Source: Magnolia sinica (taxonomy: Eukaryota > Streptophyta > Magnoliopsida > Magnoliales > Magnoliaceae). From it: a DNA stretch of 64,000 nt. This document shows positions 36,140 to 46,855 of this stretch, one piece after another. Numbering within the stretch: position 1 is the stretch's first letter; each line of letters opens with the position of its first letter. Under the pieces are notes generated by a model that was not told where the DNA came from, searched no databases, and saw nothing but the letters and a program-made list of their open reading frames with translations. The DNA lies in assembly GCF_029962835.1 (NCBI RefSeq), contig NC_080587.1, positions 55,767,528 through 55,831,527 on the forward strand, written 5' to 3'. Position numbers and translations under genes: made by a program.

Positions 36140-36765
36140 TGTTGGTTACTCGGTTTGTTTTCCATTATGCTGGCATGACAGAGTTGATACAGCGACTCGA
36201 TTCAAACTGATCAACTTTAACTCCAAGTGCTAAAATAAGCAGATACGAACGTATATGACTAGATTCTGAAAAGATAGATCACTTACTTAGACACTTGCAG
36301 AAGTTTATAACGTTCAAGCGATAATTGAAGGGTGGGGTTCTTGCTCCGAAGATGGGTTACTTTGTGTCTTCCATAAGAAAAAACTTTCGGAATACCAGTG
36401 CAAATCAATCAAAACTTTTCAGCCAGAAAGCAACGGTTGCTTCGAAGTCGTTTCACGCGCATACGTTTTGAAGATTGCTTGGAAAAACTCAAAGAATGTG
36501 TTTCTTCAAAAGAACTACATGATATTGGATAAAGAACAGATCCAGCATATGTGCGTAGACTTGGATTACAACTAAAGATTATGCCTAAAAATAAATGTTA
36601 CTCCTATGATTATCCAAGATAAAAGATAAAATAATAGATTTGAATGATTGTTGTTGGTTAGTTTTTTTTTAAAGATTATTTACTCTGTTGAATTCCTCTA
36701 TTATTTATAGAGTTCCGTTGCAGCTTGTCCTTCCATATCCCTCTTCCATTATTGCAATGGTTATG
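36140..36765 (-). repeat. 5' LTR of the Tat-like element, first part
   Basis: It begins TGTTGGTTACTCGG next to the primer-binding site. It matches 1800-2340 of the left LTR in order until GCAATGGTTATG, where the chromovirus interrupts it. It resumes at 49927. Confidence 0.75.
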
Positions 36766-39700
36766 TGTAACGCCCTGAAATTCGGGGGTCGAGCATAACT
36801 CAGCTCCCGAGTTCCAAAACATCACTTATGCAACATAATTAATGAATGATGTATGTTGACTGTATTAGCACATAAACACGGGATAGATTAAGCCAAAACG
36901 CAGATATGATTCAGGGGTAAGTGAATAAAGCAAGCGGAAGACTTATAGTAAAATATGTGTACAAGTGTAAGTCCCTGAATTACATATACAACCAGATCGT
37001 GTAAAAGTGTTATTTATCAAAATTTATAAGTACAAGTTACATCATTTCAGTTCCCAAAATAGTAATCCCATAGATCCGCGCAAGAGCGAGGCTCGCTAGA
37101 ACCCGTCAAAAACTGCATATAGGAGAAGGCGGCCTCGTCGTCATCCGGCTCGCTCGCCTCGACGTCACATCCACATCGCAACATCGGGGCCTAAGAGCAG
37201 TCGGTGGGTGTGAAACACCGCCGAAACGTGGGAGTGAGTGATCAACTCGGTGGAACAATAAGGCACTGGTTAACATGTTATCAGAGTTCAATCAAACAGT
37301 AATGATAAAGCAGGACAATTAAATAAATCCTAAGTACTCTTGTTAATGCAAGTATGAATGCAATATGATGCGTGCCCTCACGCGTACACACTCAGCGTCT
37401 TCATCATAAGTTACGCATGACATCGCCTCAAAGTGCGCCCCATCAACAAAGCACATGCAAATGCGGTGCATGGATATGATTACCAAGTTGTTATTAGTCC
37501 AATTCATAGCAGGATTGGGAAGCTAAGATACCTTCCTCATATCATCATCCAAACAGTGATCCATACTAGGGTCGTCAATCCTAGACATCTCATACGATCA
37601 TATAGTTGAGGTCGTAGCAAAGGGCTCGTCACCAATCAATGCACGCCTTTCATGCCCTTACTACCACAGATCGGCTCGTCACCTCCTTGTGGTATCCAGG
37701 TATGCTCGAGGTCACTACAAAGGGCTCGTCACCAATCAATGTAGGCCGACAAAGACGAATATAGTGTCCCATACCACCATAATCGGCTCACGAGTTTAGT
37801 TGCTCTTTGGTCACTTAGGTGAGGCTCGTCACGCCAGCGTAGGCCGACAGCTCGACCACGGTGTCCCATACCACCATGTCCGGCTCATGAGTCTTAGCGG
37901 ATCGGGTACCATGGTTATTAGGATTTCACTGGTAAGTTCGTTACCCTAGATTCAAGCAGTAGCGTCCATACATGTTTAACATACACTGGTCAATCGGGTT
38001 AGTTGACGAACGCGACTAGCACGAGCGGACGTTGATTTGAATGACATAGAGTGCGCAAACACTCCGCGTGGCCAAACCACGCCGCCAACTCTATTACGTG
38101 TCGGGTTCGTTTAATGCGTCTCAGGTGGCGAAAGCAATCTCAACCACGCCCAAAGGGTCAAGTACCGAGTTCCTGGACGAAGTCATAGTCCCAAACATCC
38201 TACACTACGACAGATAGTCAGATGGAATGTAAAACAGGAAGGGAACAATAACTCACATCATGTTACATACACATCTGACTAATATCAACTTAACATAAAT
38301 GTAAGCATAGGAATGCTTGAATTTAAATAACTTGGAATGTAAATGCATAAGGAAATCATGCGCATCCATAGGAGTATTGAGAATCACTTCTCAACGCCCA
38401 CATTTAGTGTAATCAAGTTACACTTAGGTCATTCATGCATTTCTACAAACACTTAGCATACCAGGAATAACATACATGACGTATGTTGGAATACATGCAC
38501 TTAGACAATTCCCTTTACCAAGGAGTTGTCATACATGCGTCTAGTATACATACATGACCAATAATCATGGCAAACACAAGTGCGTATTTTATACGTATAC
38601 GGTACTTTATAAATACACATAGAATACACAAATCTCAACATATCACATGCATATCAGGAAAGCAATGTAAACTTAACAATTGACATGTGAAATCTCATCC
38701 ATAACAAGAATAAATCACTAATCGGGATTGAAAGCCTTGAAAACCATAACCTATACACTTAAAGTCCGCACCTTAAGCAAAGAAAGAACCGACGAACTGA
38801 TTTAGACGAGTTGCCTTCGTCAACGGCGCAAGAATACCCTAAAATAAGGATAGAAATGAGATACAACAACACCAAGTCTAATCTAAGCTCTAACACGGGT
38901 TAGGGTTAGGTTAACTTACCCCAAAAGAACTCAGGAATCGTCAGAGGAACGATTCAAAGTGAAGATTCAAAGGTGAAGAAGAACAAGGAAGAATCAAGAT
39001 GATTCACCAACCAATCTCTCTCACTAACTCTCTCTTTTCCACTCTCTCTCCAAGCTAGGGTTAGAGAAAATTCGTATGGAAATGAGAGCTAGGGTTTAAG
39101 GACTATATATAGGCCTTAAAATGATGGAAATAACCCTATGGTCAAGGTATACTTAGGTAATAACCAAAGTACGCCTTTCTCGATCCAACGAAGCACTTCG
39201 GTGGGCCTATAACCACGAAAGGTCGGACTTAAGCTCACCGACCATGGATCTAGGTCAGCTGAGTTTTCGCTCTGATCGGGTCTTCAGATCAACCGTGGCG
39301 GACCACACTCAATTCAACGGTCACGAAACTCGATCAGTCCACAAGCACTAGGATATGCCTGGGCCAACCATCCCGATCGGAGGGTGAAATTGGGTCGAAT
39401 CCAACGGTCAGATAGCTTAAAATCGTCGCGCAAGCACCACGCGGATTTCATAAAAGCTTATTTAATTCCAACCGTTCTGTCAGTCTTCTCTCGGAACTCA
39501 ATCAAATCGACCGAACATCGGATCGACTTGATTTTGAGGTGAAGACCAAGCCCAACTCGGTGACCGCAAACTTAAGATCATCGCCATCGGACTTTCGATG
39601 CGCGGTCAGTCCGATCCAGATCTTCCAAAAATCCCCCGAACACCGGGATTTAGCGATGGATCCCAGATTTCGAGTAACGTAACGCTCACTAATCTGCACG

Positions 39701-39826
39701 TTTAGAGCCATGCAGATACAATTTAAAGTGATTGATGCGAATTTCACAAGCAATCAAGTAGAGCGCTAATTACCCCAAAAACAACTACTTAAGGAAAGAT
39801 TAGCACAAAATTCCAAGGTCGTTACA
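36766..39826 (-). repeat. 3' LTR of the chromovirus
   Basis: It runs from TGTAACGCCCTGAAATTCGG to CCAAGGTCGTTACA on the plus strand. It is nearly identical to 46856-49921, with scattered substitutions and many one-base gaps, for example CGACGTCACATCC versus CGGGCGTCACATCC. Confidence 0.92.
39103..39112 (-). promoter_or_regulatory. TATA box in chromovirus 3' LTR
   Basis: CTATATATAG, about 715 bases into the LTR in element orientation, in the context GGCC-TATATATAG-TCC. The identical box is at 49188-49197 in the 5' LTR. Confidence 0.6.
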
Positions 39827-39828
39827 AT

Positions 39829-39840
39829 CTACCCCCTTAA
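39829..39840 (-). other. polypurine tract of the chromovirus
   Basis: The minus strand reads TTAAGGGGGTAG immediately before the 3' LTR, the expected place for plus-strand priming. Confidence 0.75.
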
Positions 39841-39861
39841 AGAAAATTTCGTCCTCGAAAT

Positions 39862-40432
39862 TCATACCTTCATATAAGCCTCAAGGATCAGAGGGTAGGT
39901 CTTCCTGACCTCAGCTTCAGATTCCCAAGTAGCCTCTTCTACGCCATGATGCGACCATAACACCTTCACGAGAGGGATAACCTTGCTACGCAATACCTGC
40001 TCCTTTCTATCTAGAATACGCGTCGGTCGCAGTACATAAGTGGCATCCTCACTTAACTGCACTTGCTCCCAACTAATAATATGCGAAGGATCAGGAACGT
40101 ACTTCTTCAGCAGAGAGATATGAAATACGTTATGCACGCCCGCAAGAGGTGTGGGCAAAGCAAGGCGGTAAGCTACCGCTCCCACTCGATCCGAACTTGA
40201 AATGGACCAATAAATCTCGGCGTCGGCTTCCCTTCCTACCGAACCGCAAAACTCCCTTCATAGGAGAGACCTTGAAAAACATGATCTCCCACTACGAACT
40301 CAAGAGGACGACGCCTAGAATCAACAAAACTCTTCTGCCTGCTCTGCGCGGCTAGAAGGCGACGTCGTATGATGTCGCCCTTCTCTGAAGTCACTGCACC
40401 AACTTCGGGCCAAGCAAACTACGCTCACCAAT
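39862..40432 (-). pseudogene. chromovirus integrase C-terminus with chromodomain-like tail
   Basis: The open stretch 40185-39862 gives VFHISLLKKYVPDPSHI, then RPTRILDRKEQVLRSKVIPL and VKVLWSHHGVEEATWESE. These are the standard C-terminal blocks of Tekay/Del integrases, the last being the chromodomain-like region thought to guide insertion into heterochromatin. Between 40186 and 40432 the reading frame changes more than once. Confidence 0.85.
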
Positions 40433-41360
40433 TTATGCCCAACAAGTGGTGCTCTGCACGGCGACCATACAACGCCTCGAAGGGAGCCATGCCGATACTC
40501 GCCTGAAACTATTATTATACGCGAACTCTGCATCGAAGACAATCATCCCAACGTCTTTGAAATCCAAAACACAAGCTCGCAACATATCTTCCAGGACTTG
40601 ATTCACGCGCTCCGTCTGCCCATCTGTTTGCGGATGAAACGCAGTCTTGAACTTCGCCACACCCATCGCTTCACGGATACGAGTCCGTAAGATAGATGTA
40701 AAACGCGTGTCTCTATCGGACACAATCTCCAGGGGATCCATGTCGACGCACTATCTCCTTGATATACAACCTAGCCAACTCGTCTGCAGAGTAAGTGACT
40801 CTGATCGGTAAGAAATGCGCCGACTTCGTTAATCGATCGACGATCACCCAAATAGAGTCATATCCCTTCCTCGTCCTCGGTAACCCAGAAATAAAATCTA
40901 TAGAGATGAAATCTCACTTCCATTCAGCTATGGGCATGGGCTGCAGCAACCCAGGAGGTCGACGATGCTCTGCCTTGACCTGCTGGCACGTGAGACAACG
41001 AGAAACAAATTCAGCAATCTGGACCTTCATATTGTCCCACCAATAAGACCTCTTCATATCCTGATACATTTTCGTGCTACCGGGATGCATCGCAAGTTTA
41101 GAACTATGGGCCAACTCGAGAACCTCCCGTCTCAAGTCAGGGATGTCAGGAACACATAACCGGCCACGAAAATGTAGGCCCCCATCAGAACTAACACTCC
41201 AGTCGGAGTTCCCATCTGTACCAACCCGCTGTCTCATCTTCACCAAAAGCTCATCATCTGCCTGAGCTGCAACGATCCTCTCGTCGATAAGGGGCTGTAC
41301 ACGAATGTGTGCGATAACCTTATACGGCTCAACCACCGTAAGCTTCTGCTCAAAATCACG
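40433..41360 (-). pseudogene. chromovirus integrase finger and core
   Basis: At 41504-40914 one long frame covers the HHCC finger (LAHSSKLAMHPGSTKMYQDM followed by CLTCQQVKAEH) and the entry to the core (GLLQPMPIAEWK). At 40741-40433 a second frame holds IVSDRDTRFTS with a catalytic aspartate and KTAFHPQTDGQTERVNQ with the glutamate region. The two are separated by frame breaks around 40742-40913. Confidence 0.85.
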
Positions 41361-42821
41361 CACGAACTCCAACATATCCCACTCTGCTATCATCAGCGGA
41401 GCCGCAAACTCAATAGCCTTCTTACGACTCAACGCATCTGCTACAAGGTTCGCCTTGCCCGGATGGTAAGAAACATCGAACTTGAAGTCCTTCAATGTTT
41501 CCATCCATCTGCGCGCCTCATATTCAAATCACGCGCGTGAAAATATACTTAAGGCTCTTGTGGTCGCAAAAGAGCTCGAACTCCTCACCATAAAGGTAAT
41601 GTCTCCAAAGCTTTAATGCGAAGATGACAACTGCCAATTCCAAGTCGTGCGTAGGGTAATTCTCTTCGTGTTTCCTTAAGACGCGAAGCATAAGCAATCA
41701 CCCCGTCCTTCCGCATAAGGACACAACCCAGCCAACGCGAGAGGCGTCGGTATATATAATATACTTAACCCCTTGCTCGCAATACTAGCACAGGGGCGGA
41801 CGTCAACTTGTCCTTCACCTCCTGAAAATAACTCCGCCCGCTCACTCCAAGCAAACTTCAAATCCTTCCGTGTCACCGCGACAACGGTCCGGCAATCTTC
41901 GAGAAGTCCGAATAAAGCGTCGATAATACCTGCAAGGCCAAGAAAACTCCTCACCTCGAAAATCGAACCAGGTCCTGCACTGCACCTACCTTGGCAAGGT
42001 CGACGGCTATACCTTCCTGGACACCACATGTCCCAGGAACTTGACTTCCTCTTTCCGGAAATCACACTTCTTGAATTGTGCGAAAAGCTGATGCTCCTAA
42101 GAGTACCCAAAACCGCTCTTAAGTGCTCCTCGTGCTCCGGCTCGCCGAATAAATCAAGATGTCATCATAAATACAATGACGAATCGAAACAAGAAAGGCC
42201 GAAACACCCTGTTCATCGATCCATGAACACGGCCGGTGCGTTTGTGCAGAACGAACGACATCACAAGGAACTCATAATGACCGGCGTCCTCGAAAGCGGT
42301 CTTACGCACATCCCCATCCTCGACGCAATCGATGATACCGATTGCAGATCAACCTTGAAAAGTACCGTGCCCCCTTCAACCGATCAAACAGATCATCAAT
42401 CCCGGGCAAGGGTACTTATTCTTCACGATTACCAGAGTTCAACTGTGATAATCAATACACAATCGCAAGGAACCATCCTTCTTCTTCACAAACAAAGTGT
42501 GCTCCCAAGGAGACACACTGGGCCGAATAAAACCCAATTCTAAAGAAAGCAATTTATCCGCTTCCTCAACTCCTCCATTTCACTCGGAGGCATCCGATAG
42601 GTGGGTAAAGAAATGGGCGCCGCACTGCATAAGATCGATAGCAAAATCAATCTCACGCCGAGGAGGTAATCCAGAATCGACTCAAACACATCTTCAAACT
42701 CTGATGCAGGCGTACTAACCAACGCCGACTGCCGAACTCTCCAACAGAGAAGAATGAAAATCAATACGAATAGGGTAATTGACCTGAACCGGGAAAGTAA
42801 CAATCTCGCCCTCGGGTCCAT
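41361..42821 (-). pseudogene. chromovirus RT and RNase H, multiple frameshifts
   Basis: The RT entry is at 42640-42540: [19 protein letters not shown]. The catalytic block lies at 42146-42173, where one base is missing just before the two catalytic aspartates. EVRSFLGLAG near 41950 marks the RT end, KDLKFAWSE the RNase H linker, and SYHPGKANLVADALSRK near 41430 the RNase H end. No single frame stays open for more than about 430 bases. The polymerase would copy element RNA into DNA; as written it is not translatable. Confidence 0.8.
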
Positions 42822-43110
42822 GGATCGTCACCGATCTCGCTTCACAATCAATCTCACTCGCATCCTCGTGAGCCAATCCATACCCATAATAACATCGTAG
42901 TGATAAAGCGGTGCGACTAGCAAATCAACACGGATCGATCCACTTCCCAGGATCGACCAAACAATCCATACAACGCTTGCCCAAGGCAGAGGACATCCCC
43001 GTAGCGGTAGTAAGCGTCACTCCTGATAGGAACAGATCTCAAACCCAAACGCCTAATCGCCGCATAAGAAATAAGAGAAGTAGTGGACCTGTATCCACTA
43101 GCACAGAAAC
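42822..43110 (-). pseudogene. chromovirus protease
   Basis: Around 43088-43105 the minus strand encodes VLVDTG, the aspartic protease catalytic triplet, but one base appears to be missing straight after it, so the frame is lost. PLYHYDVIMGMDWL near 42890 is the end block of this protease type. Confidence 0.7.
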
Positions 43111-44430
43111 GGAATACCTTCCATATGCGCTGTCACCTCAAAGGACCTCGCACCAAGTCGGACATAGGCGCTACAAAGCGCATGAACACGAGCTCGCGCC
43201 GACGATTCTGGCTGAGGAACCATGGGCCGCCGAGGTGGCCTGAAGCGATGCAGGTCCGAAGGATGGATGAGCTGGCGCCGATCGAAGAGGAGGAGGAGAA
43301 ATAACCGAGGCATCGGACGGCTAACCCTCTGCGGTGGAGTAAAACCACTCTCCCGCATACGGAAAAGCAGAAACGGTCCAAGTGCCCAACCTTCCCACAA
43401 TAAGAACATCTCAGATCAGCTCTCATCTGCTGAGCGGGCGGCGCTGAACGCCTAGGAGGAGAATCAACACGCGGCCTCTTGCGGAGGAAAGGTGCACCCT
43501 GGAAATCCGGTCTCGGCCTAGGAGGCATCGGTGCTCGCATGCGGGACGCTCTATCTCCGTCCCTGCTCTGCTCGCAAGGACATGCTCACTAGCTCCGCAT
43601 ATGAAGAAATGCTGCCAAAGCAAATCTTCGATCGGATCTCGGGTCTCAGCCCTCAGGAAAACGCCGCATCCTCATCGGTGATCACCCATTCTCAAAGGAA
43701 CATACCGCCCCAACTCAGAAACCGGTTCTCATACTCCGTAACCGACAACCCTCACGGCGGAGGCGAAGGAACTCACTCTCCTTCTCATGTCGTTCCCGGA
43801 AATACTTCTCGTGGAAGCGCGCCTCAAACGCCCGCCACGACCACACGAAGTCCTCCTCGACAGTGCGAAGCCACTGTCCCACCACAAACCGGCCTCCTTC
43901 TCAAACATGAAGGTGGCAAGCTCAACTTGCTCGACCTCAGAGGTGAAGCGGCCTCAAGATCTTAGAGATGCGGTCAATCCAATACTCGGCCTCCTGGGTC
44001 TGTGAGAACCCGCAAAGTAGGAGGTCTCAAGCGCTGAATCGCTCGAATGTGCCGCGGGCACTAACTGACACTGGCACTCCCGGATGGAGGCATAGGTGAA
44101 ACAGTGGAGTCGCCCCTACCGACTGAGCAAAGTGCGCCATGGAGGAGAGGAACTCCTGCTGCGGCTGCTGCTGCTGCTGTCGCTCTGCAAATCCTGCCGC
44201 CTGCATCAACAACATCATCTGCTCAAACCTATCAACAGTGGAGTATAAGAAGGTGCATGGCTCGGCCCAGGAACCGAGGTGTGACTGGAGGAGCCATAGG
44301 TGTCGACCCAACACCAACACGAGATGGACCCCCTGTGGATCTGACTCGCTATCGCTCAAGGGAGGAACCCCGACAAGCGACTCAACGAAAGACGGGCCGA
44401 AGCCTTCGAACCCTTAGGAGGCATCCCTAC
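43111..44430 (-). pseudogene. chromovirus Gag with zinc knuckle
   Basis: The start is probably MPPKGS near 44425. A Q-rich helix (ERQQQQQPQQEFL) follows at about 44170. Arginine-proline-rich sequence precedes the CCHC knuckle CSYCGKVGHLDRFC at 43367-43408. The retrotransposon Gag core between them is spread over several frames. Gag binds and packages element RNA. Confidence 0.7.
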
Positions 44431-44690
44431 ATTAAATCAAAGGATGCAACCTGTCAGATTCTAAGTCACATAATCCATCCACACAACAACAACACAACAG
44501 CACAACACCAAAACAAACCACATGCATTCCATTAATCAAAATCGTCGCAATACAAGTAGTGCAGAGAAATACATGAATCACGACTAGGAAAGCATGAAAA
44601 CAACAACATCTAACACTACAAACAACCACAACTACTACAACCACTAACAGCTACCACACTACAACAACTCCAACTACAAGCCAACAACGG

Positions 44691-45963
44691 CTACACACAG
44701 AAAGAAACACCAAACAAAGCAAAGACGGCCACGACGATGCTACTCGTCGGAATCAGGAGACGGAGGCGGAGCACCCCTATCCTGCAAGCAACACAGGTAG
44801 ACTTCAAAGTCCGGGACATCTTCTTGAACTTGTGCTTAACCAAGCCTCGAAGATCCACCATCTCTTGGTGTAAAGCAGCTTGCCCTTCTTCAAGCCGTGT
44901 AAGACGGGCATCTCTGGCAACCTCTGCGCCCTGCTCTGGCACCACAGGAGGAGAGCGATCACTCGAATCCTGTGCCCCACTCTCTTCCTCGTCTTGCTCT
45001 GCTTCTTCCTCAGACTCCGCACCACCTTCAGCATAACTCTCATCATCACTCTCAGACCCGGCCTCACCCTCAGAGGCAAGCCGACCAGAACCAACCTCCA
45101 TCAGCTTAAGGGTCCTCAAGTTGAGATGACGAACAGGGACCGGCTTCTCAGCTCCAAGCCTATAGCCAAACTCATGTGCAATCTTGCAAATGAGGCGGCC
45201 AAAGGGAAGAGACTCGGTCCGTCTACTCGAACGAGCGATGAGAATAATCTGACGCAGGACGTACGTCGGCACATAACTTCGCATCCTGCCCCACCTGATA
45301 TAGAAAATCTACCATCAGGCGCGTACACTCGCTGCGGTTGCTCCACCTGGGATACACATTGAACGTAAAGATGTGGTGAAGCAAACGGAAGTCGTCCGTC
45401 ATGTGAGAAGCCAAAAGACTCCTATTCGGCTGCCATTCGACCAGAAGACCACACAAGGATCGGGTGCGACGATCCCTCTCGCACACACTGTCCACATTCT
45501 TCTCGCTGGCATGCACTTCCCCAAGTGGCACCTTCAAGAGTCGGGATATCAAAGCAACATTGACAATTCCAACTCGACCGCTACCACAGGGAATCTTGAA
45601 CTGCAGAGGATCCAGCGAAGGCTCTAGAAAGATGGCATAGAAGGCCCGAACAGTGCTAGCATTCGCGCGATACTCGCCTTCGAACAAGGGACCCCAACCA
45701 GCCCCTTCTAGGCGCTCCAACAAAAAGAACTCACCAAAGAGCCGCGGATCAACATGAGCCTCAAAAAGGACTCTACGCCCCTCATAGACTCCATGCGACA
45801 ATTCCGCCAACAAGGTCCTACTGACAGGAGCTCGAGGATCGAGGTCTCGCTTCGTCTGGAACTCGCGCGTGGCGGACGTGCTAGCGGCGGCACCTCTCGG
45901 CCTCCGTGCACGGGTTGGGCGGCTCGGCCCGGCTTCATCCACGGGCGCTCTCTTCTTCCCCAT
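44691..45963 (-). pseudogene. extra ORF upstream of gag, putative plant transposon protein family
   Basis: I take the start at 45963 (MGKKRAPVDEAGPSRPTRAR), because the upstream part of the open frame looks like leader. A basic, alanine-rich tail of about 35 residues is followed by a folded-looking region: HVDPRLFGEFFLLERLEGAG, W-GPLFEGEY, STVRAFYAIF, then VNVALISRLLKVPLGEV. The pattern, including REFYAN-like VRAFYAIF and the I-xLLxxP motif, matches the family annotated as 'putative plant transposon protein'. After one frame break near 45270 it continues with PFGRLICKIAHEFGY, an acidic stretch (ESEEEAEQDEEESG) and a helix (RLTRLEEGQAALHQEMVDL). Total about 420 residues. Function unknown. Typical chromoviruses lack such an ORF. 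Confidence 0.65.
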
Positions 45964-46840
45964 CAAGGAAAGAAGGGAAGAAATGGAAAAGATGGCCGTC
46001 ACAATCTCAAAGAGGGCCATGAGAAATGAGAGAAAGAGAGAAATAGGAAGATGGTGAAGCTTCCACACAACTATGAGCCAAAAAGGGAATGAAAGGGCTC
46101 AAATGAGAGGGAAAGATGGAGAAATCAGCAATGGAATGGAAGATTTGAGAATGGGGTGATGGGTTTGCACGAAAATGGAAGGAAGATGAAGATTTGGGAG
46201 AGATTTGAGAGAGTTTGGAGAGGTTGTTGAAGAAAAGGAGAGCTTGGAAGAGGGTGTTGTGAAGGAAATAGATGAAAGGAAGGGTTTTAAATTGAAAACC
46301 GTGGAGGGGTGGGCCACACAAGCCTCATGGACGATCGGCCCGCGTCGGCCCGGCCCGCCTGGCCCGGCGACCGGCGATCCCTCGCCGAACCGGCGATGGC
46401 ATCGCCGGTCTCTGGACATATCGGCGATGCCTCGCCGATTTGGCGAGGTCCTCCTGGTCCTCCTTGGTCCAAATGATGTGGTTCCCCCCCTGGGTCCCAC
46501 AGAAAATGCCCCGATTGGCCCCTTGTGTAATTTGAAGCTTATCGGGTCATTCTGACAGAAATCTGATACAACCAGCGATTTCTGGAAGGTTTAAAACTGA
46601 ATAATGGGAGGGTAGACCATCTACACTCATTAATAGAGGGTCTAGAACAGGTTTCGGGTCGCTGTGTGTGATCAGGTAAGGGTACAGACTCGATCTCGGT
46701 AAAGGTTTTCAGGAAACTTTCGCCGATAGAAACTACGGAGCACAAACACAAAGCGATGATAGACCCGCACCCAATTACACTATAGTGGTGACAACGTGCG
46801 GTGTGTGACCATAACCAAGGTCCGGTTTAATCCAGATCAT
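45964..46840 (-). other. chromovirus leader with hairpin cluster
   Basis: Between primer-binding site and the extra ORF lies an untranslated leader. Its part near the ORF is pyrimidine-rich on the RNA sense strand. At 46372-46437 three short GC-rich palindromes follow each other (see separate entry). Overlapping ORFs on both strands here are not supported. Confidence 0.6.
46372..46437 (-). other. three consecutive hairpins in the chromovirus leader
   Basis: CGGCGATCCCTCGCCG (46372-46387), CGGCGATGGCATCGCCG (46391-46407) and CGGCGATGCCTCGCCG (46422-46437) each fold into a stem of 6 to 8 GC-rich pairs. They share the stem CGGCGA/TCGCCG. Their place next to the primer-binding site is where retroelement RNAs carry packaging or dimerisation structures; that role is inference. 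Confidence 0.6.
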
Positions 46841-46852
46841 GCTCTAATACCA
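46841..46852 (-). other. primer-binding site of the chromovirus
   Basis: The minus strand reads TGGTATTAGAGC three bases inside the 5' LTR, one base from the tRNA-iMet-type TGGTATCAGAGC. Confidence 0.85.
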
Positions 46853-46855
46853 ACT

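Noticed and set aside
41773..42543. A 256-residue plus-strand ORF
   Set aside because: It is antisense to the chromovirus RT, and no motif is recognisable. The RT blocks on the minus strand explain the sequence.
46014..46555. ORFs on both strands in the chromovirus leader
   Set aside because: The stretch lies between primer-binding site and the first ORF, is low in complexity, and shows no conserved residues.
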